Assembly (NCBI GenBank): GCA_002803225.1
Contig: NXFV01000106.1
Coordinates: forward strand, 1-64,000
Length of the DNA stretch: 64,000 nucleotides
Source of the DNA: Gamarada debralockiae
Taxonomy: Eukaryota > Ascomycota > Leotiomycetes > Helotiales > Hyphodiscaceae
Direction: 5' to 3'
Part shown: positions 23,067 to 34,999 of the stretch, one piece after another
How the letters are laid out: every line of letters starts with the position of its first letter
Position numbering within the stretch: position 1 is the first letter of the stretch
Made by a program: the position numbers and the translations under genes
The notes under the pieces: model-generated
Told to the model about the DNA's origin: nothing
The model's database searches: none
Seen by the model: only the letters and a program-made list of their open reading frames with translations

Positions 23067-23482
23067 TTTCGACGATATTGAGTGAAGAAAAGATTGCCAA
23101 GGGAAGCAGAGTATTTATCGTAGAGATAGGAAACTTTTTGAGAGATAGTGGAACGGGTACCTTTCGGTGCTGATTACTATTCGTTCCGTCGTATAGAAAA
23201 CAAAAATCAAAAGTTTGACGTAAGCACCCCCAGTTCGGTGGGCCAATTGGTCGTCGCAATAGATGGGCCTTGCAGGAATAGATTGAGAATAACGGCTGTA
23301 GAGATTATTACGAACCCTTTCCTAATTCGGTAACATGACCCTGAAGGTATGAGAGCCTCCAAGGTAGGCCAAAACCTAGTCTTCATGCTTTGGCATATGA
23401 CATTTCCCTAACCCTGCAATCGTACGAACCGCATTTCACTAAAGTTGATGTATGAGTAAGGCTAAGGCTGGCAATCTAACGT
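23067..23482. other. intergenic
   Basis: Promoter side of the GNAT gene, then repeat-like DNA leading into the helicase relic. No feature recognised. Confidence 0.4.
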
Positions 23483-25345
23483 GTGAATGCTGCCCATGCC
23501 GAGTTAGAGAAGATGTTAGGGAGTAAGGCACGATTCCGTGAGTTGCAAGAGCCAGTGTTAGAAGTCATCATGAAGCACAAGAGCCCCATTTCGGTGGTTA
23601 TGGCCACCGGGATCGACAAAACCATGTTGTTCCAGATCCCAGCCAAGAGCATAGTATTCAGGTACGATGGTGATCATCACACCATTGGCTTCATTGAAAG
23701 ATCATATAGTAGAACGATGTCAGCAAGCTGGCATTTCATGAGTGAAATGGGATGCCCGTTAGTATCATTCCCCCAGCCAGATCGTTATCGTCACCCCGGA
23801 GTCAGCGGTCAGCAAGACGTTTAGCACGTTTTTGGACCGGTTGCAAGGGTTGTGTCAGTTGGGCCGGTTCGTATTCGACGAATTCCTCACATTTTTAGGC
23901 AGTACCAACGAGTTCCGTACCAACATAAGGCAGTTGGGTGATTTGGTGAGGAGGGAGGTGCAGATGGTGTATTTGACAGCGACATTACCACCGCATAGAT
24001 CATGAGTATTACGAAGACCCGGGTCGAAGTCGTTCACATATTTCGAGCCCCCACCAACCGTTCGAACATTGCATATTCCGCGGTAGAGTATGAGGAGGAC
24101 GGGTTAGGCTGAGGGGATATTGCAGCCGTTTGCAAATTGGTGAAGCAGAAGTTGGGAGAGTACCCCGCGCCAGCCAAGGGCATCATATATAGCAGCAGTA
24201 TTGCCATCACCGAGAAGTTAAGCAGGGCATTGCATTGTCATGCATATTACCGAGACGTAGGTGATACACAAGTCAATGACGAGATCCGAAAGGCGTGGGA
24301 AAGCGCAGATGGGCAAGTTGTGGTTACCACCAACGCGTTTGGGTTGGGAATTGACCGACTAGACGACGGGTTGTGATCCACGTTTGGCCCATTTGGAGAA
24401 GAAGTGAGCCATTGTTTTGATGCCCGCAGGAAAGCATGATGCATTTCACAAGAGCGTCTTGAGGAAGCAGAGCCAGGCATGAACGCAGCCATGGAAGGTG
24501 AAGAGCCTGGTGATGAGTGAGAGCGAGCGAGGAGAGACAGGTGGAGTGGGACAAGACGGAGCGGTTTTGAGTGCGGGAGGTGTCGACAGATATTTTTGGA
24601 CGGGGAGATAGGAGGATCGATCGGGTAAGGTGTGAAGAAGGGGAGGAGCGGTGTGATGTGTGTGAGAAGGATGATATCATGATGGAAGAGTTAGAGGCGC
24701 AATGACAGGCGTACGGGAAAGAAGAGCGAGAGAGAGGGTTTTAGAGGGAAGTAGGAGAGAGAGGATATATTTGATAGCACTATCGACATCCTATCTAGTA
24801 GTATTCATCCATTCAGCAGTCTACCCATACCCGCAAGCAGCACTCCACCACCGCCGATACCCGAGATATCATTCTCCAGTTCGCAGAGCAGCACGGCACG
24901 CGTTTAAAGCGCAATAGAGTCAACGACGAGAGTAGCGGTTACAGACCGAGATGTAGGAGCAGCAGGAAGGGCGTGAGGTGTGGGATTTGGAGAACGGATT
25001 GGATTCGTGGGTCGGCAATTGCCCATTGTGTTACGTACGGTAGTGTCAGGAAGAGGATGTTCATGTCCGGCATACATTAGAGACGTGCCCCAACGTTTTG
25101 CCAGTTGTGTATTTTGTGGGGTAGTACAGAGAGGGTAGATGCCAGTATTAGGGGATCGTACGGCGAGCCGTTGCGGCAATGGCGGTTGTAGAGCCGGTAG
25201 GTGTCGTCGGAAAGGTTTTGTATGAGCGAATGAAGGCCGAAGGGATTTGGGGGAGGCAAGGTAATTGGGAAGTAGACGAAGAGGCCGAGCTAAAGCGGGC
25301 CATGATGATTTAGTTCGAGAAGAAGCTTATTTGGGGATCCATAGA
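23483..25345 (+). pseudogene. RecQ-like DEAD/H helicase relic, RIP-damaged
   Basis: A decayed copy of the multicopy RecQ-family helicase found in many fungal repeat regions. Readable blocks in order: FRELQEPVLEVIMKHKSPIS (motif 0 region) with a damaged Walker A (MATGIDKTMLFQIP); a strand corresponding to the DEAH box now reading FDEF; MVYLTATLPP (motif III, about 23960); IIYSSSIAITEKLSRALHC (motif IV) and VVVTTNAFGLGIDRLD (motif V, about 24320-24365). A Cys-containing C-terminal part with CPLC and ETCP spacing follows at about 25020-25100, ending near EEAELKRAM (25300). Frames shift and many TGA/TAG codons interrupt. The Walker A Lys is kept, but the GTGGGK-type loop is degraded. No active product is possible. 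Confidence 0.7.
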
Positions 25346-28265
25346 AGTAAGTGTATTATTGCAGGTATTTTACGGATTGACAGTCGGTTCAGAAGAATAG
25401 AGTAGACGGGATTAGAGTGGATATATAATATAATTTTAGATTAGTAATATGAGAGATCTAGCCGTGCGAAAGGAGGGACAAACGGTTTTGAGATGTGGAA
25501 GGACAAGTCACTGCAGCCTGCCCAGGCGGTTCAGGTGGGGAGACTGCGTAGGATGACTGCTCCTTTGAGAGGCTTATTAACTAATCACGGGAGATCTCAC
25601 TATACAAGGGAGAACCTCTGTCGGCGGAGGGTACCGGGGATGATACGTTTGAACTGACTACTACACCGATCCTATTGGAAGAGATGTGGGTTATGCGGAC
25701 GGTCTCTGGCCGGGTAGTCATTCGAACGCAGGATAGTAAGTCATTCGAATCTGCTACTTTGGTTCTTTAGGGCGGAGGATATTAGGAAAGTCTGGAGTCA
25801 GCTCTAACTGCATACAGATCGCTCTGTCCTCTAGTCACTCGACTTTGCAAGTACACAACGTAGCTTAGAGTTAGCTCTGTATTGGGACCTGGGTCCTGGT
25901 CGTTGCCGATAGTTCGAGGAGGGGGCTAGTAAATTGAGATAGAAGCGCCTGGAGGTTCGTGTGGTGCTACTATTTTGAAACCAGGGACTGCTACTTCAAG
26001 ATGTACGGTAGTTATTAGCCAAAATCAATAATAGTGTTAACCCCTAACCTATGAAGTAAGTTCTTCTACCAGCACTTGGTTATTTATTTTGTAAATAGAA
26101 GAAATGATATTTTGCAGCGTGGGGAACAGGTAGTTCGATATCGGAATCTCGACATGAGCAATTTCCATTTCCGTCTTTGGACCTGAGCTGTTGCTGCTAT
26201 AGCCTGAGCTGTGGGTGAGCTAAGCTGAGCAGCGAGTGAAAGGAGGTGAGCCGAAGTTGAGCCGAAGGTCACCCGTTTTGGCTCCTCGGCTATATATGCC
26301 GCCGGCTAAAATTAGCAAAAGGGGAATCAAGGGTTCTTTCGGGGCTAGTTTTGGATCCCTGTTCGCAAGAGCCGCTCCAAACGACTTACCGAACTTTGCG
26401 AAATTCAACTTCAACGTACGCAAGTACCTACTGATCTGTTAAGCAGCAGACGTCGTACTCAAATGCACACAATACTGTACCGTAATGGCAGTTGATCAAC
26501 GATTCTGTACTGTATCAAAGGCCAAGGGCCCAAATGGACGACAATACAAATCCTGGGAGTCAACGTTTGGCGCTCCTCATGAGCATGCTACCTATCATAC
26601 AACCCCACCAGATGCTTTCCCTGAGCAAGGTATTGTTCATGCAAGACCGCGCAACAAGGCGCGGTACGGCAGTTGTATCGAGAGTTACGACAGCCAGCTG
26701 ATTCGCCGGTCCTGCCGCAGCTGAAAGCCTTGACGGCACGGCCAGTTTAAAGCCAAAACCCTCAATCTGCCACTCTGGATTCCATCCTCTTGGACTGTCG
26801 CGACGGCGATCATTCCTCTGGAGGGCATCGCATTGACTGACGTACGAGCATGAGCTCAGCTCACCTCCTTGTTCTCGCCGTCGCACCGTCACGATCCTTA
26901 CGGCAATGCTCCCTCGGTGAATGCATTAGTGGAGGCCTGCCCTTGGCATTCCTTTCATGCGATATGACCTGGCTAACGGATGCGATGCCTCACGACGACA
27001 TAGCCAGCTTCGGCCTGGCTGCGCCGTGGCATTACGCGTCGAGGGAAGGATCTCGGTGAGCTCCCTTGCGCCGCGGAGACGACGACATGCGCTGTATGCC
27101 TTGATCTAGACTGATCTGTGACGAGAAGGACCGATTTCTGTCCAACGTGGCTGCGGCAAGTGACAATTTGCATGACAATGGCATCATCGAAGCTTCTGCT
27201 GAGTATCCTACGAGCGAATACGAAACGCCGGCGGTGGGAGAATGGTCATAAGCAGGCAGGCAGACGTGGAAGATAGCACGGAAGCACGTCATACGACCTC
27301 GGGAGGAGCTCGATCGGCGGCCGTTATATATTAGAATGATGGATCTAGTGACTAAAGGTTGTTCCGAGGATCGTTCGGCCCTAGGGCGCTGCCCTGGCAA
27401 GACTATAATCGCCGCTAGAATTGGCACGGTATAATCTATGTAGCGGAGTCTCAATTCTGTAAAGGGAAGGTCGATTTGGGCTTAGCTCCGTAGAGATTAC
27501 TATAAGCTCCACGGGATAGGTATCGTAGATTAGATTTCAAGTAGAATTAGACTAATCACAGGCTGATTTCTCGATTGTCGGTGAAGCCAAGGAAGACTGG
27601 GGATTAGTATAATGAACGAGTCCTAGCAAGAGCCTAGAGGGGCTGAGATTTTATACATAAGACTAGATAATTTAATTTCAGGACAGCTTACAGTAGTTAT
27701 AAACGGCAAAGCTAATATGTAGACGGTTCCGACGAGCAGGCGCTCACAAGCAATACTTAAGCCGCTCAATTCCCCTCGCTAAACACTATAAAAAGAGCTA
27801 GAGAGATGCAGAAAGATGCAGTGAGATGCTGTGGCAGCTTCAGGCTAAATGGATAATCTTGAGATCTTGTTCCTGGCTTCCTTTTCCGGCCCTGCAGCAA
27901 ACCCCTGACAATTTCACGCCGTCGAAGGCTCTTCCGAAATTTTCGATGCGGCCGGCGTTCTGCAGCAAGATGGCGGATCTTACTCGGCTTTACATGGTTT
28001 TCAATTGTGTCCTCCTATTGGGTACTGAGTACCAGTTGGGCGCAAAGGGCCGCGCACTCTTCAGAGAACTGCCGAGTTCTCCTGGTTTTGAACTATAATC
28101 GAGTCATCACTATCAGATTCATCGGGCCGATTCAAACGAATTACAATTTCGGCTATTCATGTTGTTCTTGCCGTTCTTTTGCATTTTCCCTAAAGAGCTA
28201 CCTACCCATAGATCCCATGGTAGTGTTTGTACCACCTTCAAACATTTTACATGCCTTTATTTTAA
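25346..28265. other. 2.9 kb without a recognisable gene
   Basis: Short ORFs only; none has a recognisable domain. 26160-26280 is rich in TGAGCCGAAG/CTGAGC repeats similar to 34725-34785, and a sequence like GTCGAGATTCCG occurs near both. 27300-27700 is AT-rich and looks like degraded transposon DNA. Confidence 0.4.
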
Positions 28266-29785
28266 TTACAAAGCAGCCTGTAATGCATAAACATGCCGGG
28301 CAGCACTCGGCAGAGTATTCCCAGATTCACCATTCTCGATATCCAACATTTCACGTGCCCAATCACATATAGCCGCAACTGTAGTATCGACCTGCTCTGT
28401 GGTATTATGAGCGTGAAATACAAACCTGACAAGGGCCGTTCCTTTTGGGATGGTTGGGGGGCTCATGTTATATGCATTCATGTTACGAAGTACCAAGTGG
28501 AAGAACAAATACTGTTCATGACCCGGGCGTGTGAAAATAGGCACAATGTGGGTGACATATAGCCGAGCTTCCCAGTCATCAGAAAGTGGACATGAGAGAA
28601 GACCTTCATCCGCGGCTTCTTCCCATATTGGGTTTGATGTGAGAGCCTCAAAAAAATACTTTACGATATGCTGAATGTCGTCCTGGGCCTGACAACAAGG
28701 GGGAAAGAGGGTTAGTTTGCTTCACTAGATATAAGAGATAGAGTTTGTACCTTCTTCGTTTCACCATTCCTTAGTAGGCCAGTCCCAGCTCGAATTGAAG
28801 CAACCATAGGGAAGGAAGGGGCGCCACTACTGGTAATGTATTTCCCCTGATGTATAAGCACTCTTCGCACTGTCTTGTTACACAGAATAATTCCTAGGAC
28901 ATAGTATAAGTGCTGAACTTTTCAAATCACTGTCAAAAGAAGTTGAAATGATAACCTACCTCCAGTAGACGCTAGAGCCTTGCTGCAGATATGGATTCGA
29001 ATGGCGATTTCTTTCTCGAGGCCCAATAATGATATTAAGCCTCTTCCACTTGGCCCTAAGATCCCAATGCTATGAGCCTCATCAATGATGAATTGTGCGT
29101 TGGCAAGAGGAAAAAGTTCTTTTGTAACATCAATAAAAGCCTTGATGGGACACATATCACCCTTCATGCTGTAGATAGACTCAACACAGATAAGGATGGA
29201 TTGTGCTCCCGATTTGAACGCAGGGTGCGAATCTCGAAGGGAGGTCAGGGCATCATGAAGAGAATCGACGTCGTTGTGAAGGAAAGAGATCTTGTGGGCT
29301 GCTACACTGAGCTTCATCCCTTCATGAGTGCTTGCATGGACAAGCTCATCGTAGAGAATAGCGTCCCCAGGTAACGGGACAGTTGCCACAGCACTGACAT
29401 TGGCGTGAAATCCCGTGTGAGTAATATAAGCTGTTTCGGCGCCGAAGAAGTCCGCCACCTCGCTCTCTACTTCTTTGAGATAATCGTAATTCCCATACTG
29501 AACACGCGAACCGGATGCACTGAGTTCAAAATTGTCATGGCGAGCTATCTCCTCGAAGAAAGCTTCTCGAATGCGGCCAGAGCGGTTAAGTGAGAGAAAG
29601 TCGCTAGTCGTCCAGTCTATGACGCTTTTGTCCCATCGTGGCTTTGCAGTCATAAGTCCATGGCCAGCGCGTCGAACGTCCAAAGCTTGCTCGAGATTGC
29701 GAAAGAAAGCAGGCTCATTCTTCATGGCCTGGGATTGAAGGATATGCTCCTGCAGCCATGTTTTTAACATCAAGTCAGAATACAT
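28266..29785 (-). CDS. alpha-oxoamine synthase (8-amino-7-oxononanoate synthase-like, PLP)
   Basis: Three exons, 28960-29785, 28751-28893 and 28266-28688, with introns of 66 and 62 bases; 463 residues. Class II PLP enzyme that condenses an amino acid with an acyl-CoA, as BioF, KBL, ALAS and SPT do. Signs: ASGSRVQYGNYDYLKEVE substrate/PLP region (about 100-120), THTGFHANVSAVATV, an IIDEAHSIGILGPSGRG motif where Asp and His hold PLP, and the PLP lysine in CSKALASTGG (Lys about 269). The C-terminal domain follows in exons 2-3 (TSSGAPSFPMVASIRAG). The start is the ATG in a CACCATG context; no clear transit peptide is seen and the C-terminus AAL is not a canonical peroxisomal signal. Which substrates it uses cannot be told. 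The next gene upstream, a GNAT, is 207 bases away on the same strand. Confidence 0.88.
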
Positions 29786-29992
29786 GGTGAAAATTTGTTT
29801 GTGGATTTTAAGCAATAGGACTAAAAGGGGAAAAAGGAGGATAAAAATGATTCGTTCAAGATTTTATAAATTTTCTCATATCACGTGCTCTGCCTCGGCG
29901 TCATATCTATTTTCGTCCCGGCATACGACACATGGAGAGGTAAAAGAAGTAAAGCTTTTCAGTAGCAACGGCCAAAATGCAATGCAGAGGAT

Positions 29993-30795
29993 CTATTGCT
30001 CGTGCTTTCCATACTTTGGTCTACGCATGAACCATCCGTGGATAGGACACCCAAGTTTCTCGCGCAACTTGATAAATTCTTCAGACGGATTCTCCGTGGT
30101 AGCATCCAAATCAAGCTCCCCTTCCACCTTAAACCCGTATGCTTCATACAGTTTAAGTCCAATATCCGTAGCTTCTATATATGACGGCAAGCCCAACTCA
30201 TCAGCCTTTTTTATCCCCCATTCCATTAACAGCCGACCGACGCCACGGCGTCGATGCTTAGGATGTGTGAAGCAAAAGTTGAGTACTGTGGACCGAGACG
30301 ACACAAAGTTAGCCTTGCACAATGAAATCAAAGCCTTCTTGGGAAATAGCCTCACATATATGGGGTTCGTTCATCCGCGTAGGGCGGTAGCTCAGGAAAC
30401 CATGGAGAAGCTGACCTCCTATGTCTTTGAAGGTACCTGCCATAGTGAAACGTCAGTCTGAAGAGGCCATTACAGCTAACACATTTCAATATACCTTCAG
30501 GTATCCAGTACGGCGTCAGCATCGCTGTTTCCTTGGCGTAAGGATTTTCTTTATAAATATTCCATTGTGCCCCGCCGATTACGCTTCCTGTCTCTTCGTC
30601 CGTCACGTAGATCCAGTTGCTACTGGGGTCGTCTTTATGCCAGGACGCTTGGCGGGCACAAAATTCCTCTTGCGACGTGCCGCCATAGAATACCTGCCAA
30701 AATCCGAAAAAGGGATCGTTAAAAGCTTCAGTTTCGACTGCAACAACGGGACCGAACTCTGCATCGGTGGTGAGTTCATGGAGTTTGAGAGACAT
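29993..30795 (-). CDS. GNAT family N-acetyltransferase next to oxoamine synthase
   Basis: Three exons, 30356-30495 portion ending the first intron pair as follows: 30495-30795, 30356-30436 and 29993-30285, with introns of 58 and 70 bases; 224 residues, frame open throughout. Motif A is FTHPKHRRRGVGRLLMEWG (about 130-150; R-x-x-G-x-G as RRGVGR), then LPSYIEATDIGLKLYEAYGF. This is the fungal small-molecule GNAT type. The first exon (FGPVVAVETEAFNDPFFGFW) fits that subfamily's N-terminus, and exon 2 supplies RPTRMNEPHI. It acetylates an unknown amine; the oxoamine synthase downstream makes alpha-amino ketones, so a shared pathway is an inference. Second GNAT in the window and not close to the one at 22386. 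Confidence 0.82.
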
Positions 30796-31448
30796 GCTGA
30801 AGGGGTACAGAAAGTGGATGGTTCAAGAGCCGTATAGATCATGCATTGAACGTTAAGTTTATTGTTATTATCTAAGGTTTCGGCTTACGAATGGAGTAGT
30901 AACTAGCGCCAAAAGGAATCACGTGCTTGAACATCCGTGTCAAACTCCTGAGATACAAATATCTGAGATTTCTGAGAACAAGTTCAATTTTACTGTATCA
31001 TTGCGGAGCTCTTCTATACACGGGAAGTGTTATTTCTACACCGCCGTTTCAAGTGTATGCTGCATCCTGCCGCTCTCTTTCCCTGGCTTAGAACTTCAAT
31101 AACTTCTACGGCTTGAACCGTCTAGGAGATACCTAGCCGGAACCTAAACTCTTAAACTTTCCACTTGCATGAAATATTGGCTTCTATTGTATTCCATGGA
31201 TTGTGCTCCTACAGGGTGTTGTTACGGCCTAGATGCTCGCGGTTTGGTGCCGTATCCGAACCAACCAATGAAAAATCCTCAAATTCGATGCACCAGCGAT
31301 AAGAGCGATTGCAACGGCGATTCAAATCCCGAGTGATGCATACAGCAGAAAGTTGGGACCCCGATGCAAGAATGACATACCGGTAAAAAAGCAGTTGGAA
31401 GCCTAGAGTGGCTTTTCGCCCAGCATAGCGCTTTCGCCCAGCATAACA
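30796..31448. other. intergenic upstream of the GNAT gene
   Basis: Should contain the GNAT promoter. ATCACGTG lies at about 30920. No gene seen. Confidence 0.4.
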
Positions 31449-31867
31449 CTCCCAAGATAAGTATTTTGGGACATTATTTCTCTTGGGAACCCAGGACTCT
31501 TAGTAGAATTCTCCTATGATTTCTACGGTCCTGAGAGCATTTTACTAACATCCGTGGGGTCCCACGAGCCATAATACCCCAAGATAATTATCTTAGGAGA
31601 AATACTATCCTGGGATAATTATCCCGGGAGCTTTATTCTCCTAACGCTCCGGTCCTCAGAGAAAAATCCGGGGAGAATTTTTTCAAGAGATCACGGGTCC
31701 TGTGAAAACCGGGTTAAGAGAGCAAGGCTCCCAATATATTCCTCCCAAGATCTATATTGTCCCAAGAATCTTATCTTAGAATCTATTTACAAAGAACTGT
31801 TATGGGAGCCTCAAAATTTTACGGTTGTACGTGACTTGCGAGATCGCGGATCATTTTCTCTTGGGAG
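31449..31867. mobile_element. palindrome-rich MITE-like element
   Basis: Begins CTCCCAAGATAAG and ends TTTTCTCTTGGGAG, giving 9-10 base inverted ends. It is packed with variants of the same motif in both orientations (CCCAAGATAATTATCTTAGG near 31581 and CCTGGGATAATTATCCCGGG near 31611 are near-perfect palindromes). No ORF. The ends and internal repeats suggest a non-autonomous DNA element; the target duplication is unclear. Confidence 0.5.
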
Positions 31868-32085
31868 CCAATTCCTGGGCTGCTATTCTAAGTCCATTGG
31901 TTGAATTGTACCACTGATTTCAGATTGAATTTGAAGGCACTTGGCCCATTCCAAGATCGTCATCACTGGACCCTGTTACTAGTATTACGGTCACGTGCGA
32001 ATCAAGAACGTTAAAAAGACTAATTACGCGTCGGTTGAATTCAATTGATATCACATTTCTCTTGCAAGTTATCAGACCATTCCTC

Positions 32086-33220
32086 TCATGCTTTGCCCTT
32101 ATTCTTTACTCGTCCATAGTATCTATTCCTGGCTCCCTTACTTCGATCGATATACAATATGTCGTTATCTGAGCTTTGATAAGAGATAGCATCCGCGAAA
32201 AACTCAGTATCACTCATCGTCTCATCTCGTGTGGCAGACTCGTCAACGCTTGCCAAGTCATCAAGCTCATATATCTTATCGCTATATCTTTTATCACCCC
32301 CAGGAGGGGCTAGCGTCTCTTTAGCCGGCAGAGTCTCTTCTCTCGTTAGAGCAGCTTCTATTGCAAATTCCGTTTCGGCTTCGGCCTCAGCCATAGGCTC
32401 AAGAACGGAAGCTCGTTCAGATTCCCATGAGGCCTTAGGATATAGAACGTGCGGCTTCTAAGATCACTTAACAAGTTGACCTATTGTGTCCATTCCCAAC
32501 CTAGCAGAAGGTAAGACAGTTCAGAAACCACGTAAGCGTCGATTACGGCGTTAATACCAGCCACTCTGATAGTGAATTGGCAATATTGATCGGTTAGAGC
32601 TGTACGGTTGGCGACTTTTACTCTAATGCTATTGCCGAAATACAGATGGAATCCGAGCTTCCGGGCTATCGATCGAGGAAGAAGGTTATGTAGGCTACTT
32701 CCATCGATCTTCGCTCGTGTCGGCTCCACTGGCTCCCTTGCTGATACTATCGCCGCTCTGGTGTAGAACTTATGATTCCTGCTGCTATCGACAGACAACT
32801 CCCTCCTAGAACCGTCGAAAAGTCTATGTACAGCGAACTTTATAACCTGCCCTAGTAAATAGCTGCCGTCTGTTGCCAATTAGCTTGCTGTACCCTAAAC
32901 TTATTAGGACTAGGGACCTCTCACCGTCTACCTTGATAAGTGCTTCGCGGCGAGGGGTATAGAGGCCTATTCCCCCTGTAAAACTAGACCTTTTTGCCCA
33001 GTCTAAATACTAGTGGCCCTACGTAGTCTCGTTTTTGGTCTTCTCGGTCGGTCTATCTGCGGATATCTCCGGAAAGTCTGGATCCTCCAATACACCACCT
33101 GCCCAATCCATGATCCGATACTTTCTGCTTAGCGGCGGTCTAGCAAGGACATCCTCGATAGTACTGTAGTCCCTAAACGCACTGGCTGAGATAATAATAG
33201 CGAGCAGAAACAAGAGGCCA
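32086..33220 (-). pseudogene. retropepsin-like protease gene relic
   Basis: The block at 32481-32879 reads AKIDGSSLHNLLPRSIARKL (a D-G-S motif followed by the flap-side strand) and VSELSYLLLGWEWTQ, like the aspartic protease domain of retroelement-derived fungal genes; here D-G-S stands where D-S/T-G is usual. 33019-33213 (DWAGGVLEDPDFPE) looks like the upstream part and 32086-32394 an acidic tail. Stops lie between them (for example 32880 and just below 32481). No reverse transcriptase or integrase is seen within 1.5 kb on either side, so whether it is a captured domestic protease or a Gypsy remnant is open. Confidence 0.45.
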
Positions 33221-33339
33221 TTTACAGAAAGAGAAGGCGCGGGCTTTAACCTCTTATAAAGTAGATGTTTTAGTCTGTATGTAAGCTGTTAGCAATCTAC
33301 CTGAGCTTCGGAATAAACACTCTTGACTTACTTTTTCGG

Positions 33340-34235
33340 GGTATCTTATATTCCTTTAGTAAATTCACTTTTAAAACTTATCTTAATCTCTAGCTCTTTA
33401 TCTTTCTATGAAACTATACAGACAAGATCTTATCAGAGATAGTTAGTACCGAAAACGTTATTCTATTCTACCTCAGACTTGATATCTTATCTTATACTTC
33501 GCCTTACATATTTCCTGTAACCTTGCAAAAGTATAATAATATATCTTCAACAAGGCACTCAAATCTACACGGCACCCTTCGTGGACGTAATTATAGTAGT
33601 TATACTACTAAAATAGCTCCTCTATATTAACGTAGTTCTCGATAGTTAAGAACATAGGTGCCTTTTCTTCTATTAATAAGGGAATCGTGTATCTAAGTAT
33701 GTCTTTGATATACTTTCTTCTTGTTAGTAAACACATCAAGGTTAATACTTCAGAATAGGCTGGCCCGCAGGCATACTTATAGGAGCCACTAAATCATGGA
33801 CTTCTGGAGGAATAGTAAGGTTTGTGTTGCGCTGCTATATCGACATAAGTTTTCGCATCTTATTCCGTACTGTTTTGAGAGTTGCTCTTTTCAGTTCTTT
33901 ATCCAACCTATAGGGGGTTGAGCGCCCGACAGCTTTAGTAATATACTTCATATCTTCTATATTACGTGCGTCCGATCCTGGATATTTCCTTTCATACTTA
34001 GGGTGTGTTAGTGCTTGCTATTCTAGACTTGGTTTTGTGATGTTGACAACGTACGCTTCCCAAAAATCCCACATCGCGTCGTACCGTAGTTGACTGATTT
34101 TTTCATTAAGTTTTCTGTGAACGGGATTGCTATCGATCCCAGACCTGTTCTCAGAGAGCCCGTCCCTTAGGGCTGCCTCTATCTGCTCGTCTGGATTCAG
34201 TCCTCTCCAACATCCTTTTGCCCGCTTAGTGCTCA
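33340..34235 (-). pseudogene. DUF3435-like (tyrosine recombinase-type) gene relic
   Basis: The minus strand reads MSTKRAKGCWRGLNPDEQI, then a helical region interrupted by TAG after KPSLE and after KLMSI. About 33670-33500 reads FLTIENYVNIEEL and, after a stop, YNYYNYVHEGCRVDLSALLK joined to IYYYTFARLQEICKAKY. That last pattern (YxHE.xRxDlsallk.YcYTsARlqEic) is what I know from the fungal DUF3435 family and its relatives, the group that includes the captain recombinases of Starship elements. The catalytic Tyr region is not recognisable. Stops are mostly TAG/TAA, as RIP would leave. The assignment rests on one conserved block. Confidence 0.4.
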
Positions 34236-34317
34236 TGGCGTGCAGGCGATGTAGATATCTGGAGTAGAAACGAGAAAAGAAGATCTTACTTGAGGAATAG
34301 GAGGGATTGGAGAGAGG

Positions 34318-34450
34318 TGAGATGAGGGCGAGAAGAGAATGGGTGAGAGGATATGGGAGATGATGTACGAGAGGATGTGTGAGAGGATATGTGAGAGGAT
34401 GTGTGAGAAGATATATGAGAAGATAGGAGAGAAGATAGGAGAGAAAAGAC
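34318..34450. repeat. GAGAGGATRTGT-type minisatellite
   Basis: A purine-rich stretch made of about ten degenerate copies of a 12-base unit (GAGAGGATATGT, GAGAAGATAGGA). It lies just upstream of the DUF3435-like start on the minus strand and gives a false Leu/Ser/Tyr-repeat ORF. Confidence 0.85.
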
Positions 34451-34599
34451 GTGAAAGCAAGAGGGAGACAGCCATTTATAGAGTACGAAGCCCCAGGCAA
34501 GCCGCAGAGAACGACGTCAAACAACCTGAAGTAAGACGCAAGAAAATGTCCCTGAATATGGGCATTTTGCATGAAGACGGTAGACGGGGATAACTGTCT

Positions 34600-34999
34600 A
34601 GGAATGAGTTCTAGCTGACACAGGTTGTAAAAGCGCGGTAGGAACAGATTTGGGATCCCTAGCTAGGAAAGGGGGCCTTTTCGGGCCCCTCGTTAAAAGT
34701 TGACGATGTCTAGTGAGATGGGTGAGCAGACCTGAGCAGCCATGAGCCGAAGCTGAGCCGGGCCTGAGCCAGCCTGAGCAAAGGCGGCGCGAGATCACGT
34801 GAGCTTGTTGGTTGGGAGGTGTCGAGATTCCGGTATTGAAACAAGTATTCTGAGACAGTAGCTTTGATCACTATGAATAGAAACGCTGGCCTGCTAGATT
34901 AACGATTGTTCGATAAAGAAAGAAGGGTAAAAATTCGTTGACTTGTAGGTCATCCTTGAGATGCTCTCCTAGGCTTTGCCCACGCGCCTTGTGGCTTCT
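34600..34999. other. intergenic, CTGAGC-rich
   Basis: 34725-34785 consists of imperfect TGAGC(C/A)GA repeats like those at 26200-26280. The 3' end of the P450 gene lies at the right side. No gene seen. Confidence 0.45.

Noticed and set aside
34018..34572. 184-residue Leu/Tyr/Ser repeat ORF
   Set aside because: Its repeat part is the 12-base minisatellite read in one frame; only the end (from 34235) may belong to the DUF3435-like relic.
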